From: Frateuria soli
GTDB taxonomy: Bacteria; Pseudomonadota; Gammaproteobacteria; Xanthomonadales; Rhodanobacteraceae
NCBI RefSeq assembly: GCF_021117385.1
Contig: NZ_CP088252.1
Span: forward strand, 2,170,001-2,234,000
Reading direction: 5' to 3'
DNA length: 64,000 bases
Part shown: one piece after another, positions 54,671 to 63,270 of the stretch
Numbering within the stretch: position 1 is the stretch's first letter
Layout of the letters: every line of letters starts with the position of its first letter
Notes under the pieces: generated by a model
What the model saw: the letters and a program-made list of their open reading frames with translations, nothing else
Told to the model about the DNA's origin: nothing
Databases searched by the model: none
Translations under genes and position numbers: made by a program

Positions 54671-55279
54671 ATGCAAGCTTCCAGCCCCCTGCTCGTCGTC
54701 TACTACAGCCGCAGCGGCAAGACCGCACGGGTAGCCCAGGCCCTGGCCCAGCGCCTGGGGGCGGACCAGGTGGCGATCCGTGACAGGAGGACCGAGGGTC
54801 GCGTGTCCATCTGGCGGGCGACGCTCGATCGGCTGCTCAACACCCTGCCGCCCATCGCGCCGGTCGCGGTGCCGCTGGCAAGCTATGACCTGGTCGTGCT
54901 CGGCACGCCGGTCTGGGGTGGACGGGCCGCATCCCCGATGCGCCGGTTCCTGAGCGACTATGCAACGGGCCTGCCACCGGTGGCCTTCTTCTGCACGATG
55001 GGCGGCAGCGGCGCCGAGGGCACGTTCACGGACATGCAGGCGCGGCTGGGCAAGCCCCCGCGCGCAAGCTGCGCGTTCGACGCAAAGACGCTGGACAACG
55101 ACAGTTACCTGGACAAGCTGGACCACTTCGCTTCGCAACTGGCCGACGCCGTGCGCCCGCCGCTTCGACGCCAGCCGGCATCCGACGCCCAGGTACATCC
55201 GATCGGCGATGCCGCGCGCGCGCCACGGGACTCGCGGCCGGCGACAGTCAGTCCCCCGCGGCCTCGATCAGCACGGTGA
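54671..55279 (+). CDS. Flavodoxin-like/NAD(P)H oxidoreductase-type flavoprotein
   Basis: 202 aa. The FMN phosphate loop VVYYSRSGKTARVAQALA at the N-terminus and LVVLGTPVWGGRAASPMRRF near residue 75 are the flavodoxin signature. FFCTMGGSGAEGTFTDM gives the second isoalloxazine loop. The last 40 residues are Pro/Arg-rich and probably unstructured. Role: electron transfer or quinone reduction; an upstream FNR-like box suggests low-oxygen use. The start is ATG 54671 after GAGGAG. Its end overlaps the OmpA-like remnant on the opposite strand. Confidence 0.85.
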   Translation: MQASSPLLVVYYSRSGKTARVAQALAQRLGADQVAIRDRRTEGRVSIWRATLDRLLNTLPPIAPVAVPLASYDLVVLGTPVWGGRAASPMRRFLSDYATGLPPVAFFCTMGGSGAEGTFTDMQARLGKPPRASCAFDAKTLDNDSYLDKLDHFASQLADAVRPPLRRQPASDAQVHPIGDAARAPRDSRPATVSPPRPRSAR

Positions 55280-55430
55280 CGCGCCGGTAGCGCTGGCGGC
55301 CGGCCGGATCGTCGCTGCCATCGGGGCGGATGTCGGGCACCACCGGATCGCTCCCGGCGCCCTGCACGTCCTGCACCAGCGGCTCCGGCACCCCGCGCGC
55401 GAGCAGGGCCTCGCGCGCAGTCGCGGTCCC
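55248..55430 (-). pseudogene. Remnant of an OmpA-family C-terminal domain
   Basis: A minus-strand frame reads REALLARGVPEPLVQDVQG, then GSDPVVPDIRPDGSDDPAGR and QRYRRVTVLIEAAGD before the stop. This is the last third of an OmpA peptidoglycan-binding domain (AL..RGV...... GxxxPV..... GR..NRRV.V). The upstream TDxxG part is absent in all three frames, so only a fragment remains. It overlaps the flavodoxin end by 32 bp. It is likely a decayed gene; the evidence is pattern only. Confidence 0.45.
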
Positions 55431-55567
55431 TGTGGTCGCCCGGCACCGCCGGCGAGCAGCGTGCAACCCCGCGGCGGTATCGGCACGTCAGGCCGACGGC
55501 GCGGCCAGCGTTGCATCCAGCCGCGGGCCAGGCACGTACAGAAGCGGTTATCCGTCGGAAGACCGCC

Positions 55568-56134
55568 ATGCCGGACCTGGTCCAGATCATCTACATCAGC
55601 CGCTCGACCTTTGCCCCCATGCCCGCCGAGCGCGGGATCGAGCCGAGCGTGGCGCGGATCCTCGCGCAGTCGCGCATCAATAACGCCCGGCGCGGACTGG
55701 TCGGCGCGCTGTACTTCGGCGACGGCTGCTTTTTCCAGTGCCTGGAAGGCCGCGCCGATGCGGTCGACGCGCTGTGCGCGGCCCTGCTGCGCGACCCGCG
55801 CCACACCGACCTGCGGGTCCTCGAGCGGCGCGCCATCGAGCGCACCAGCTTCAGCGAGTGGTCGATGAAGTACGTGCCGCTGGACGCGCCGATGCGCGCG
55901 CTGCTGCGTCGGCGCGGCCTGGCCCGGTTCGATCCCTACCAGTTCGACCGGGCTGCGGTCGCGATGGTGCTGGACATGCTGCGCACCGGCAGCGATGTCG
56001 CGACGGAGCCGGCGTCGGGCATGCATCACGGCCCTGCCGCCCCCGGCCGCTGGATCGCCCGCCGCGCGCCCTGGGCGCTCGCCCTGCTGGCGGCGGCGGT
56101 GGCAGCCGGCCTCGCGTGGATGCAGCGACCCTGA
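55568..56134 (+). CDS. BLUF blue-light sensor with C-terminal membrane helix
   Basis: 188 aa. The BLUF domain covers residues 3-95: Tyr9 (QIIYISRS), Asn38/Asn39 (SRINNARRGLVGALYF) and Gln57 (CFFQCLEG) are the flavin hydrogen-bond residues of the photocycle. There is no GGDEF, EAL or other output domain; a hydrophobic helix near 168-185 (APWALALLAAAVAAGLAW) may tether it to the membrane. Such short BLUF proteins signal by protein contact. It is 41 bp upstream of a DUF2256/photolyase pair, so light response is shared. Confidence 0.93.
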   Translation: MPDLVQIIYISRSTFAPMPAERGIEPSVARILAQSRINNARRGLVGALYFGDGCFFQCLEGRADAVDALCAALLRDPRHTDLRVLERRAIERTSFSEWSMKYVPLDAPMRALLRRRGLARFDPYQFDRAAVAMVLDMLRTGSDVATEPASGMHHGPAAPGRWIARRAPWALALLAAAVAAGLAWMQRP

Positions 56135-56174
56135 GGGCACGCAGCCCCGCGTCTCCGATCCGGACCGACCGAGC

Positions 56175-56324
56175 ATGCCCCGCAAAGCGCATCTGCCTTC
56201 ACGGACCTGCCCGGCATGCGGGCGCCCGTTCGCGTGGCGCAGGAAGTGGGCGCGCGTGTGGGACCAGGTCCGCTACTGCAGCGAGCGTTGTCGTCGCCGC
56301 AAGGTCGCGCGGCCGTCGGCATGA
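56175..56324 (+). CDS. DUF2256 small zinc-finger protein
   Basis: 49 aa. TCPACGRPFAWRRKWAR and VRYCSERCRR give the CxxC...CxxxC zinc pattern of DUF2256, a tiny family that nearly always neighbours cryptochrome/photolyase genes. The stop overlaps the photolyase start in ATGA (56321-56324), implying translational coupling. Its function is unknown; a role in photolyase assembly is plausible. Confidence 0.9.
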   Translation: MPRKAHLPSRTCPACGRPFAWRRKWARVWDQVRYCSERCRRRKVARPSA

Positions 56325-57847
56325 CTTGCCTGCGCCTGGTCCTGGGCGACCAGTTGAACGCCCGCCACCCCTGGTTCGGCCGCGTCGACGATGCGGTGGC
56401 CTACGTGTTGATGGAGCTCCGCAGCGAAACCGACTACGTGCGCCACCACGCGCAGAAGGTGTTGGGCATCTTCGCGGCCATGCGCCGCTTCGGCGAGGCG
56501 CTGGCCAGCGCCGGCCACCGGGTGGTCTACCTGCGCATCGGCGACCCGCGCAACCGGCAGGCCTTCGGCGCCAACCTGCGCTGGCTGATCGACGAGCTGC
56601 AGGCGACCCGGCTGGAACGGATGGAAGCGGATGAATGGCGCGTGGAGCAGGCGCTGGGCGAGGCGTTCGACGCCAGCGGCCTGCCGCATGCGGTGGTGAG
56701 TGCCGGCCATTTCCTGCTCGAGCGCGACGAGGCGGCGCGACGCTTCGCAGGCAAGGTGTCGCGCATGGAGGTCTTCTATCGCGAGCTGCGCCGTCGCCAT
56801 CGCATCCTGATCGAGCCCGATGGCGAGCCGCGCGGCGGCCGCTGGAACTTCGACGCGGACAACCGCGCCCGGTGGCCCGGCGATCCGCCGGCTCCGGCGT
56901 GGCCGTGGCAGCGGCACGACCTGGGCACGCTATGGGCGGAGATCGAAGCTGCGGGCGTGCAGACGATCGGCAAGCCGGACGCCGACGCCTTCGGCTGGCC
57001 GCTGACACGGCGCGAGGCACAGGCGTGGCTGGCCGATTTCGTGGCACGCCGGCTGGCACACTTCGGTCGCTACCAGGATGCGATCAGTGGTCGCTCGCGC
57101 ACGCTGTTCCACGCCGGCCTGTCGTTCGCGCTGAACCTGAAGATGCTGCATCCGCGCGAGGTGATCGATGCCGCGCTGGGTGCGTTCGGGCGCGGCGAGG
57201 CCACGCTGGCGGCGACCGAGGGCTTCGTGCGGCAGATCCTCGGCTGGCGCGAATACGTGCGTGGCATCTACTGGGCGCGCATGCCCGGCTACGCGCGGCT
57301 GAACGCGCTCGCCGCACGCCGCCCGCTGCCGGGGTGGTACTGGAGCGGCGACACCCGCATGGCCTGCCTGCACGCGGCGATCGGGCAGTCGCTGGCACTC
57401 GGCTACGCGCACCACATCCAGCGGCTCATGCTGACCGGCAACTTCGCACTGCTGGCCGGCTGCGACCCGGACGAGGTGGACGCCTGGTACCTGGGCATCT
57501 ACGTCGACGCGTTCGAATGGGTCGAGCTGCCCAACACGCGCGGCATGAGCCAGTTCGCCGACGGCGGGGTCGTCGGCAGCAAGCCCTACAGCGGCTCGGC
57601 GGCCTACGTGAACCGGCAGTCGGATCTCTGCCGTGGTTGCCATTACCGGCACACCCGCCGCCATGGCGAACGCGCCTGCCCGCTCAACAGCCTGTACTGG
57701 CACTTCCACGTGCGCCATCGCGCCCGGTTCGAGCGCAACCCGCGGCTGGCGATGACCTATCGCGGTTGGGACCGGATGGAGGCGGCCGAGCGCGCGGCGA
57801 CCCTGGCCCAGGCGGAGCGGTACCTCGAGCAGCTGGACTCGCTGTAG
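56321..57847 (+). CDS. Iron-sulfur bacterial cryptochrome/(6-4) photolyase (FeS-BCP)
   Basis: A 508-aa flavoprotein repairing (6-4) photoproducts by light. The N-terminal antenna domain begins LRLVLGDQLNARHPWF, the FeS-BCP signature. The catalytic helical domain has FVRQILGWREYVRGIYW and GYAHHIQRLMLTGNFALLAG. Four cysteines (Cys349, Cys437, Cys440, Cys453) match the [4Fe-4S] ligands of Agrobacterium PhrB (350, 438, 441, 454) in number and spacing. It is coupled to DUF2256 and follows the BLUF gene. Confidence 0.95.
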   Translation: MTCLRLVLGDQLNARHPWFGRVDDAVAYVLMELRSETDYVRHHAQKVLGIFAAMRRFGEALASAGHRVVYLRIGDPRNRQAFGANLRWLIDELQATRLERMEADEWRVEQALGEAFDASGLPHAVVSAGHFLLERDEAARRFAGKVSRMEVFYRELRRRHRILIEPDGEPRGGRWNFDADNRARWPGDPPAPAWPWQRHDLGTLWAEIEAAGVQTIGKPDADAFGWPLTRREAQAWLADFVARRLAHFGRYQDAISGRSRTLFHAGLSFALNLKMLHPREVIDAALGAFGRGEATLAATEGFVRQILGWREYVRGIYWARMPGYARLNALAARRPLPGWYWSGDTRMACLHAAIGQSLALGYAHHIQRLMLTGNFALLAGCDPDEVDAWYLGIYVDAFEWVELPNTRGMSQFADGGVVGSKPYSGSAAYVNRQSDLCRGCHYRHTRRHGERACPLNSLYWHFHVRHRARFERNPRLAMTYRGWDRMEAAERAATLAQAERYLEQLDSL

Positions 57848-58159
57848 CGGCGAAGACGACCCATGCGTCCGGGCGGCGAAGCGGCGGCCTGCTTCGCCGG
57901 TTCCGATCCGCCGCCGGGCAACCCCCGCCACCCGCACGTGCCGGTTGGCGGTCCGGGCGTTCCAGGGCTGGTCGGCCAATGGCACGACCGGCTGCCCCGG
58001 ACTCGCCCGATCGTGCGGGAATCCGCTGGCCAGGCGTGGCGCCCGAAAGCGCAAGGCACACGCCTGCTCGACCCGCGCTTGCCGGCGAGTTCACTGCGGG
58101 CCTGTCAAGTTGGCGTCGAGCCCGTTTGCCGGGCCTGCACCCCAGCCAAGGAGACTTCC
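57848..58159. other. 312-bp intergenic region, nothing recognised
   Basis: Between photolyase and the BON lipoprotein. An in-frame extension of the BON gene runs across it but has no signal-peptide sense or ribosome site. No hairpin with T-tract is clear. GGAGA at 58150-58154 is the ribosome site of the next gene. Confidence 0.5.
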
Positions 58160-58507
58160 ATGAAAGCCGATTCGATCTCTCGCATGTCCCGTTCCACCAT
58201 GTTGGGCCTGGCATTGGCGCTGGGAACCGCCACCATGGCAGCGGGCTGCGCCAGCGTCGACCAGGGCGTTGCCGGTTCCACCGAGCCGGCCCAGGACACC
58301 TGGATCACGACCAAGGTCAAGACCGACATCGCCACCCTGAAGGACATCGACTCCACCGATATCAGCGTTGAAACCAACAACGGCGTGGTGACCCTGAGCG
58401 GTAGCGTCGATTCGGCCGAGAAGCGCGACCGGGTCGTCTCCACGGTACGCAACGTCGAGGGTGTCAAGGACGTCGACACCTCCAGGCTGAGCATCACCGG
58501 CCAGTAA
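58160..58507 (+). CDS. BON-domain lipoprotein
   Basis: 115 aa. The leader ends MAAGC (Cys30), a usable though not ideal lipobox. Residues 45-112 form one BON domain (TDIATLKDIDSTDISVETNN, then GVVTLSGSVDSAEKRDRVVS). It is a short relative of OsmY and of the exported BON protein at 19227. It probably sits in the outer membrane leaflet and helps against osmotic stress. GGAG lies before ATG 58160. Confidence 0.9.
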   Translation: MKADSISRMSRSTMLGLALALGTATMAAGCASVDQGVAGSTEPAQDTWITTKVKTDIATLKDIDSTDISVETNNGVVTLSGSVDSAEKRDRVVSTVRNVEGVKDVDTSRLSITGQ

Positions 58508-58939
58508 AGCCGCGCCGGCAGGGCGTGGGCGGCGGGCGCGGGAGGGGCCACGAGCGGCCCTCCTGCGCCCCGCCCGTTGCCCACGCGGGCCCGCCTGCCC
58601 GGTGAACGGGTGGCTGATCCGCACGGGACTCAAGGAAGCGATGCAGGGACCACACGCCGCGTGGGGGACCGGCGCTTGCGCACGCAGGTCCGGGCGGACC
58701 GCGTGCGGCCGTCGATCGTCGCGCCAGCCACCGGAGACATCATGATCTCCCTGGTGGTCGGCCGGGTGGATCGGGAGCCATGGCATGCCCGGCTCCGTGC
58801 GCGAAGCCTCGCCGCGACACACCGGCCTCGCCGAAGGATCGGCGCTTCGCGATGCCGCGGCGACACGCCGCTCGACCCCGCTCCGCGATGCTCCGCAGGA
58901 GCGGGGTCAAAGGCGGAATACCCAGGCGCGGATTCCCGC
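58508..58939. other. 432-bp region between convergent genes with an inverted repeat
   Basis: Contains the inverted repeat at 58874-58908 and other GC-rich short repeats (CGCGATGCCGCGG beside CGCGATGCTCCGC). No reading frame is convincing on either strand. GCGCGGATTCCCGCC near the end is a further small hairpin. Confidence 0.55.
58874..58908. repeat. Perfect 11-bp inverted repeat, terminator or REP-like
   Basis: GACCCCGCTCC and GGAGCGGGGTC pair around a 13-base loop, 32 bp beyond the stop of the convergent minus-strand gene. It has no T-tract on the minus strand, so it could be a REP-type element rather than an intrinsic terminator. Confidence 0.55.
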
Positions 58940-59449
58940 CTAGCGGCGCGGTTGCACCTGCGCGAGCTGCAGGGTTTCCATCCCGATCGACGCCACGCGC
59001 CCGGAGGCGCCGCTGGCCCGCAGGGTCCGGGGAGCCAACTGGCAATGCGGGCCTCCCGAGGGCACCGCCCGCTTGCAATACACGTTCACGATGGCGACCG
59101 TCTCGCGGTTCGCGTCGATCAGCTGGATCTGCCGCGCCACCCCGGCGCCGGAGGAGTTGTCGATGGCCACGGAGACGACCGGCTGCTGGGTGAAGCCCTG
59201 CAAGCGCAAGGCTTCCGACCGGTCGGCCTTCCGCAGTGCCTGCATGTAGTGCCTGTGTGTATTGCCGACAAGCGCCTGCAGCTTGTAGCCCGTGTGCAGG
59301 TCGGCGACATAGGTTTCGTAGGAGTCCGGAAACGCGGTAACGACCACGTTCTGCAGCTGGGTGGTCTGCGCCTGTTCCTGGGCGATGCTGACGCCGACGA
59401 CGCTCGCCAGGCCGAGTGCGGTGGCCGTGGCAATGAGGAGCTTGTTCAT
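58940..59449 (-). CDS. Small exported protein of unknown function
   Basis: 169 aa with a signal peptide (MNKLLIATATALGLASVVGVSIA). The mature protein reads VVVTAFPDSYETYVADLHTG, KLQALVGNTHRHYMQALRKA and CKRAVPSGGPHCQLAP, with one cysteine pair near the C-terminus. I do not recognise a family. GGAGG precedes ATG 59449. It is divergent from the winged-helix/TPR regulator and may be its target. Confidence 0.75.
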   Translation of the reverse strand: MNKLLIATATALGLASVVGVSIAQEQAQTTQLQNVVVTAFPDSYETYVADLHTGYKLQALVGNTHRHYMQALRKADRSEALRLQGFTQQPVVSVAIDNSSGAGVARQIQLIDANRETVAIVNVYCKRAVPSGGPHCQLAPRTLRASGASGRVASIGMETLQLAQVQPRR

Positions 59450-59751
59450 GAGGACCTCCATGCGGACGCCAGTGTCCGCGGAATGATCCTGGACGGGAGC
59501 GCCTCCTCTTGCTTGAGGGATTCCGGTGGAATGTGCGTGGATCCATTGAGGGTTTTCCCTTCCGTTGCGCGAAGCCGGCGCGGCGGACCGGATGCTCTCG
59601 AACGCGACATGGGACCAGGCCACCCGTCGGTGCTGCTGGCGCTGCCGGAGCAGACCGGACCTCGCCGGAAAACTCCGGTCCGCGCCGACGACGACACGCT
59701 TCGTTCGCCGTTTTCATCGCTCCTCATCCGACGTTGTGATAAGGCCCCGCC
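59450..59751. other. 302-bp divergent promoter region
   Basis: Between the small exported protein and the winged-helix/TPR gene. It should contain both promoters. I see no strong palindrome. Some AT-richer sequence near 59510-59545 and 59700-59745 may hold the promoters. Confidence 0.45.
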
Positions 59752-61431
59752 GTGGCCCCGGAATCGAACAGCCCACGGGTGGACTACGCGTTCGGCGACA
59801 TCCGCGTCGAGCCGGTGGCTCACCGCGTGCTGCGCGACGGACGCGAACTCGAGCTGGAGCCCAAGGCCTACGCCGTGCTGCTGCAGTTCCTGACCCGTCC
59901 GGGCGAACTGATCAAGCACGACGACCTGCTGGAACGGGTATGGGGGCACAAGTACGTCACGCCGGCCACGCTGAGCCGGGTGATCTCGCAGTTGCGGCAG
60001 AAGCTCGGCGACGAGGCGGCCGAGCCCCGCTACATCCAGACCGTGCACGGGCTGGGTTATCGCCTGATCGCCAGCGTCGCGGCCGACCCGGCCGATCCCG
60101 CCCCCAGGGCGGGCATGCCTGCCCCACCCCGCCCGCCCGACAGCGACCGGCACAGCATCGCCGTGCTGCCGTTCGTCAACATGAGCGGCGAGGTGGAGAA
60201 CGAGTACTTCAGCGACGGCATCGCCGAGGAAATCCTCAGCCTGCTGAGCAAGCTGCCCCAGCTCAAGGTCTCCTCGCGCACCTCCTCGTTCTTCTTCAAG
60301 GGCAAGGAGGCCGACCTGCAGACGATCGCGGCCAAGCTGGACGTCGGCACCGTGCTCGAGGGCAGCGTGCGCCGCGCGGGCAACCGCGTGCGCATCACCG
60401 CGCAGCTGATCGATGTGGCGTCCGACGCGACCCTCTGGGCGGAGACCTACGACCGCGAACTTCGCGACGTGTTCGCCATCCAGGACGACATCGCCCAGAG
60501 CATCGTCGATGCGCTGAAGGTGACGCTGTCACCGAAGGAACGCCGCGCGATCCAGTACGTCGCCACCGCCGACGTGCAGGCGTACGACTACTACCTGCGC
60601 GGGCGCAGGTTCTTCTATGCCTGGAACCGCCGCGACTCGCTGCGCGCCATCGAGATGTACGAGCGCGCCATCGCGCGCGATCCGAAATACGCGGCGGCCT
60701 GGGCCGGCCTGTCGGATGCGTACGTCATGCGCCACCGCTTCCTGGACCGCAATCCCGAACACGTCGCGCGCGCCATGGAGGCCAGCGAGCGGGCCCTGCA
60801 GATGGATCCGGACTCGGCCGAAGCGCATGCCTCGCGCGGCCTGGCGCTGTTCATCAGCCAGCGCTACCAGGAGGCCGAGCGGCAGTTCGAGACGGCCATG
60901 ATGCTCAACCCGAACCTGCTCGAAGGCTGCTTCATGTACGGCATGATCTGCAGCTCGATGGGCAACTTCGAGAAAGCCGCCTGGCTGTACCTGCGCGCCG
61001 CCGAAGTCAGCCCCACCGACTACCTGCCGCTGGTCTACCTGGCCCAGGCGTACAGCGAGATGGGCCGCAAGGACGACGAGACGAAGACGCGCCACCGCGC
61101 GCTCGAACTGATCGAGCGCGCCCTCGGCACGAACCCCGACGACGCGCGCGCCCGCTACATGGGTGCCGCGAGCTTCGCCGCGCTGGGCGAGAAAGCCAAG
61201 GCGATCGAGTGGGCCAACCTGGCGCTGCGATCGAGCCAGGACGAGCCGATGGTGTTCTACAACGCCGCGTGCACCTTCGCGGTGCTGGGCGAACACGAGC
61301 GGGCGATCGACCTGCTCGAGCGCGCGGTGGCGCTCGGCTGGGGCGATCGGGCGTGGATGGAGAACGACAGCGACCTCGCGTCGCTGCGTGGCGAGCGACG
61401 GTTCCAGGCGCTGCTGGACAGCCTCAACTGA
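59752..61431 (+). CDS. Winged-helix (OmpR/CadC-type) regulator with TPR domain
   Basis: 559 aa. Residues 12-105 are an OmpR-type winged helix (VEPVAHRVLRDGRELELEPK; YVTPATLSRVISQLRQKLGD; YIQTVHGLGYRL). Residues 130-260 hold the domain common to adenylate-cyclase-like TPR regulators (SIAVLPFVNMSGEVENEYFS; VLEGSVRRAGNRVRITAQLI). TPR repeats fill 270-555. There is no transmembrane helix between the parts, unlike CadC, so it is a soluble regulator. The start is GTG 59752 after AAGG. The signal is unknown; the neighbouring exported gene is a possible target. Confidence 0.88.
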   Translation: MAPESNSPRVDYAFGDIRVEPVAHRVLRDGRELELEPKAYAVLLQFLTRPGELIKHDDLLERVWGHKYVTPATLSRVISQLRQKLGDEAAEPRYIQTVHGLGYRLIASVAADPADPAPRAGMPAPPRPPDSDRHSIAVLPFVNMSGEVENEYFSDGIAEEILSLLSKLPQLKVSSRTSSFFFKGKEADLQTIAAKLDVGTVLEGSVRRAGNRVRITAQLIDVASDATLWAETYDRELRDVFAIQDDIAQSIVDALKVTLSPKERRAIQYVATADVQAYDYYLRGRRFFYAWNRRDSLRAIEMYERAIARDPKYAAAWAGLSDAYVMRHRFLDRNPEHVARAMEASERALQMDPDSAEAHASRGLALFISQRYQEAERQFETAMMLNPNLLEGCFMYGMICSSMGNFEKAAWLYLRAAEVSPTDYLPLVYLAQAYSEMGRKDDETKTRHRALELIERALGTNPDDARARYMGAASFAALGEKAKAIEWANLALRSSQDEPMVFYNAACTFAVLGEHERAIDLLERAVALGWGDRAWMENDSDLASLRGERRFQALLDSLN

Positions 61432-61700
61432 AAGGAGGGGCGAAGCCTTTGGTGCGCTGACGAGCCGGCGTCGGCAGCGCGTCGTCGTTCTTGGACGGCG
61501 GCGCGGTCACGCCGAGGACCTGTGCCACGCGCGCGGCGGCCTCGGCGCGCCACGCATCCGGCTTCTCCACCGGATGACTCGGCGGGCGCCTGGCGCGCAA
61601 CCCGGGGCCTGCCCGCTGCCGTTCGCGGCTGTCGGCCGGGCCACTTGCGGCCGGTCGCCAACCGGATGGAAGGTCAGCAGGCCCGCCGTTCCCTTCGTTG

Positions 61701-63065
61701 CTAGAGCGCCAGCCAGGCGTAGAGGAACAGCGTGTCGTTGTCCCCCGCCCGGCGACCGGCGTCATCGATGTTGCGCACCCGGCCGGCGAAACGGCTGTAG
61801 TGGGTGTACTGCGCGCCCAGGCGCAGGTTGGCCCACGGTGCCAGCCACGAATCGGCCTGGCCGAAGGGGTTCCAGTCCAGTTCCAGCGTCTGGCCGCGGG
61901 TGTCCGGGCGGCCGGAGGGCGCATACAGCAGCACATCGCGACTGCCGTCGTCGGCAAACACCGCCAGCGTCGCGCCCCAGCGGTTGCGGTACCAGTAGCT
62001 TCCGTTGACATGCAGCGCGTCCAGGCTGCCGTGCAGGTGCTCGGCATCGCCCGCCGCGAAGGTCGCATCCAGCCGCTGGCGCTCGTGCACGTACAGCGCG
62101 CCGGCGGTCAACAGGTGGTCGCCGCGCGTCCATTGCCAGGCGACATCGAGGCCGAGGTCGCGCAAGCGGTCGTCGGGCCCGGGCAACGCCACCGCATGCC
62201 CGGCGGCATCCTCGCCGACGAGTCCGCGCCGGACGTCCAGCCCGAACGCGCCGAGCGTGACGCTGCCGGCCGCCAGGTTCCAGCTGTAGGCCACCCGCGC
62301 ATACGGCGTGATTCCCGCCAGCCGGCCGTCGAAGTCGGCATTCACCTTGCGCAGGAACGACGGCGAGAGCGAGCGGTAGCCGCCGGCTTCCGCATACAGC
62401 GCGCCGCCGAGCTGCACGTAGCCGGTGATGCCCACCACCTGCCCGCCGAGTGCGCCGAACAGCGCCGGTTGCGCCGGAGACGAGGGCGCCAGGTCGGCCG
62501 CGATGTACGGGTATTGCCAGGCCGGCGCGGTATTGAACACGTCGCTGACGGTGGGGTTGTTGTTGAGCGAGATGCCCCAGATGCCGGCACGCCGCCGGGC
62601 GGAAAACATGCGGGCGTAGCGCAGGTCGATGTTGTCCCAGCCCAGCGCGCCGCCGTTCTGCGAATAAGTGGCCTGGGCGAAGACCCCCAGGTGTTCGGAC
62701 AGGCGTCCGGCGAGGAACGCCGATGCCTGCTGCATCTCGACGTTGTCGTTGCGCGAGAAGTGGTCCGCCGGCCGCTCGCCCTGCGCCTTGCGCGTATGGG
62801 TGAAGGATTCGACCAGCATCGCCGACAGCGGCAAGCTCGGCGCGTCGCTGGTCTTCAACGTGTAGCCGAGCAGCTTGAACTGGCGACCGAAGGCAGTCAG
62901 TTGCGGGCCGAAGGCGCCGACGTGGCAGGCCACGCAGGGTTGTCCGGTCTGCCGGGCGAACGACGGCACCGCGTGCACTTGCCAGGGCAGCAATAGACCG
63001 GCCCACCACAGCAGGCGAACGCCGCGCCAGGGACGCGGCCGGGGGATCGGGATACTCCATCGCAT
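61701..63065 (-). CDS. Outer-membrane beta-barrel protein with a CxxCH haem site
   Basis: 454 aa. A signal peptide (RGVRLLWWAGLLLPWQVHA) is followed by GQPCVACHVGAFGPQL, a c-type haem site with Cys-x-x-Cys-His near the mature start. The remainder is a run of amphipathic beta-strands (LGGALYAEAGGYRSL; GITPYARVAYSWNLAAGSV) ending in Leu after YAWL, typical of an outer-membrane barrel. Single-haem barrel proteins of this kind are known but poorly studied; electron export is possible. GGAGGAG precedes ATG 63065. A perfect FNR box lies 63 bp upstream, so low-oxygen induction is likely. Confidence 0.85.
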   Translation of the reverse strand: MRWSIPIPRPRPWRGVRLLWWAGLLLPWQVHAVPSFARQTGQPCVACHVGAFGPQLTAFGRQFKLLGYTLKTSDAPSLPLSAMLVESFTHTRKAQGERPADHFSRNDNVEMQQASAFLAGRLSEHLGVFAQATYSQNGGALGWDNIDLRYARMFSARRRAGIWGISLNNNPTVSDVFNTAPAWQYPYIAADLAPSSPAQPALFGALGGQVVGITGYVQLGGALYAEAGGYRSLSPSFLRKVNADFDGRLAGITPYARVAYSWNLAAGSVTLGAFGLDVRRGLVGEDAAGHAVALPGPDDRLRDLGLDVAWQWTRGDHLLTAGALYVHERQRLDATFAAGDAEHLHGSLDALHVNGSYWYRNRWGATLAVFADDGSRDVLLYAPSGRPDTRGQTLELDWNPFGQADSWLAPWANLRLGAQYTHYSRFAGRVRNIDDAGRRAGDNDTLFLYAWLAL

Positions 63066-63121
63066 GGCGCGCACTCCTCCGCATCGGCGCTGAAAGCATG
63101 CGCACCCGCGCGAGGCAGGGG

Positions 63122-63135
63122 TTGATTTCAATCAA
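63122..63135. promoter_or_regulatory. Perfect FNR/ANR box
   Basis: TTGAT-TTCA-ATCAA is the exact FNR/CRP-family anaerobic consensus TTGAT-N4-ATCAA. Its centre is about 63 bp upstream of the haem-barrel start on the minus strand and about 142 bp upstream of the hydrolase start on the plus strand. It fits class II activation of the haem-barrel gene. Confidence 0.75.
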
Positions 63136-63270
63136 CGATCGTTATGGTTGGCGCGGCCGGTTCCGCCTTTCGACCTGGACAGCGGCCCCGGCGGAAGCGT
63201 CGGTGGGACGCCAGGTGAGCGAAGCCCGCAGGAGCATTACCATCGCCCCACCCCACACGGAGCGACCGCC

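Noticed and set aside
61424-61700. Minus-strand frame whose tail looks protein-like (RAEAAARVAQVLGV to the stop)
   Set aside because: No start codon with a ribosome site between the haem-barrel stop and this tail, and no recognised family; it could be a decayed gene end, but support is too thin.
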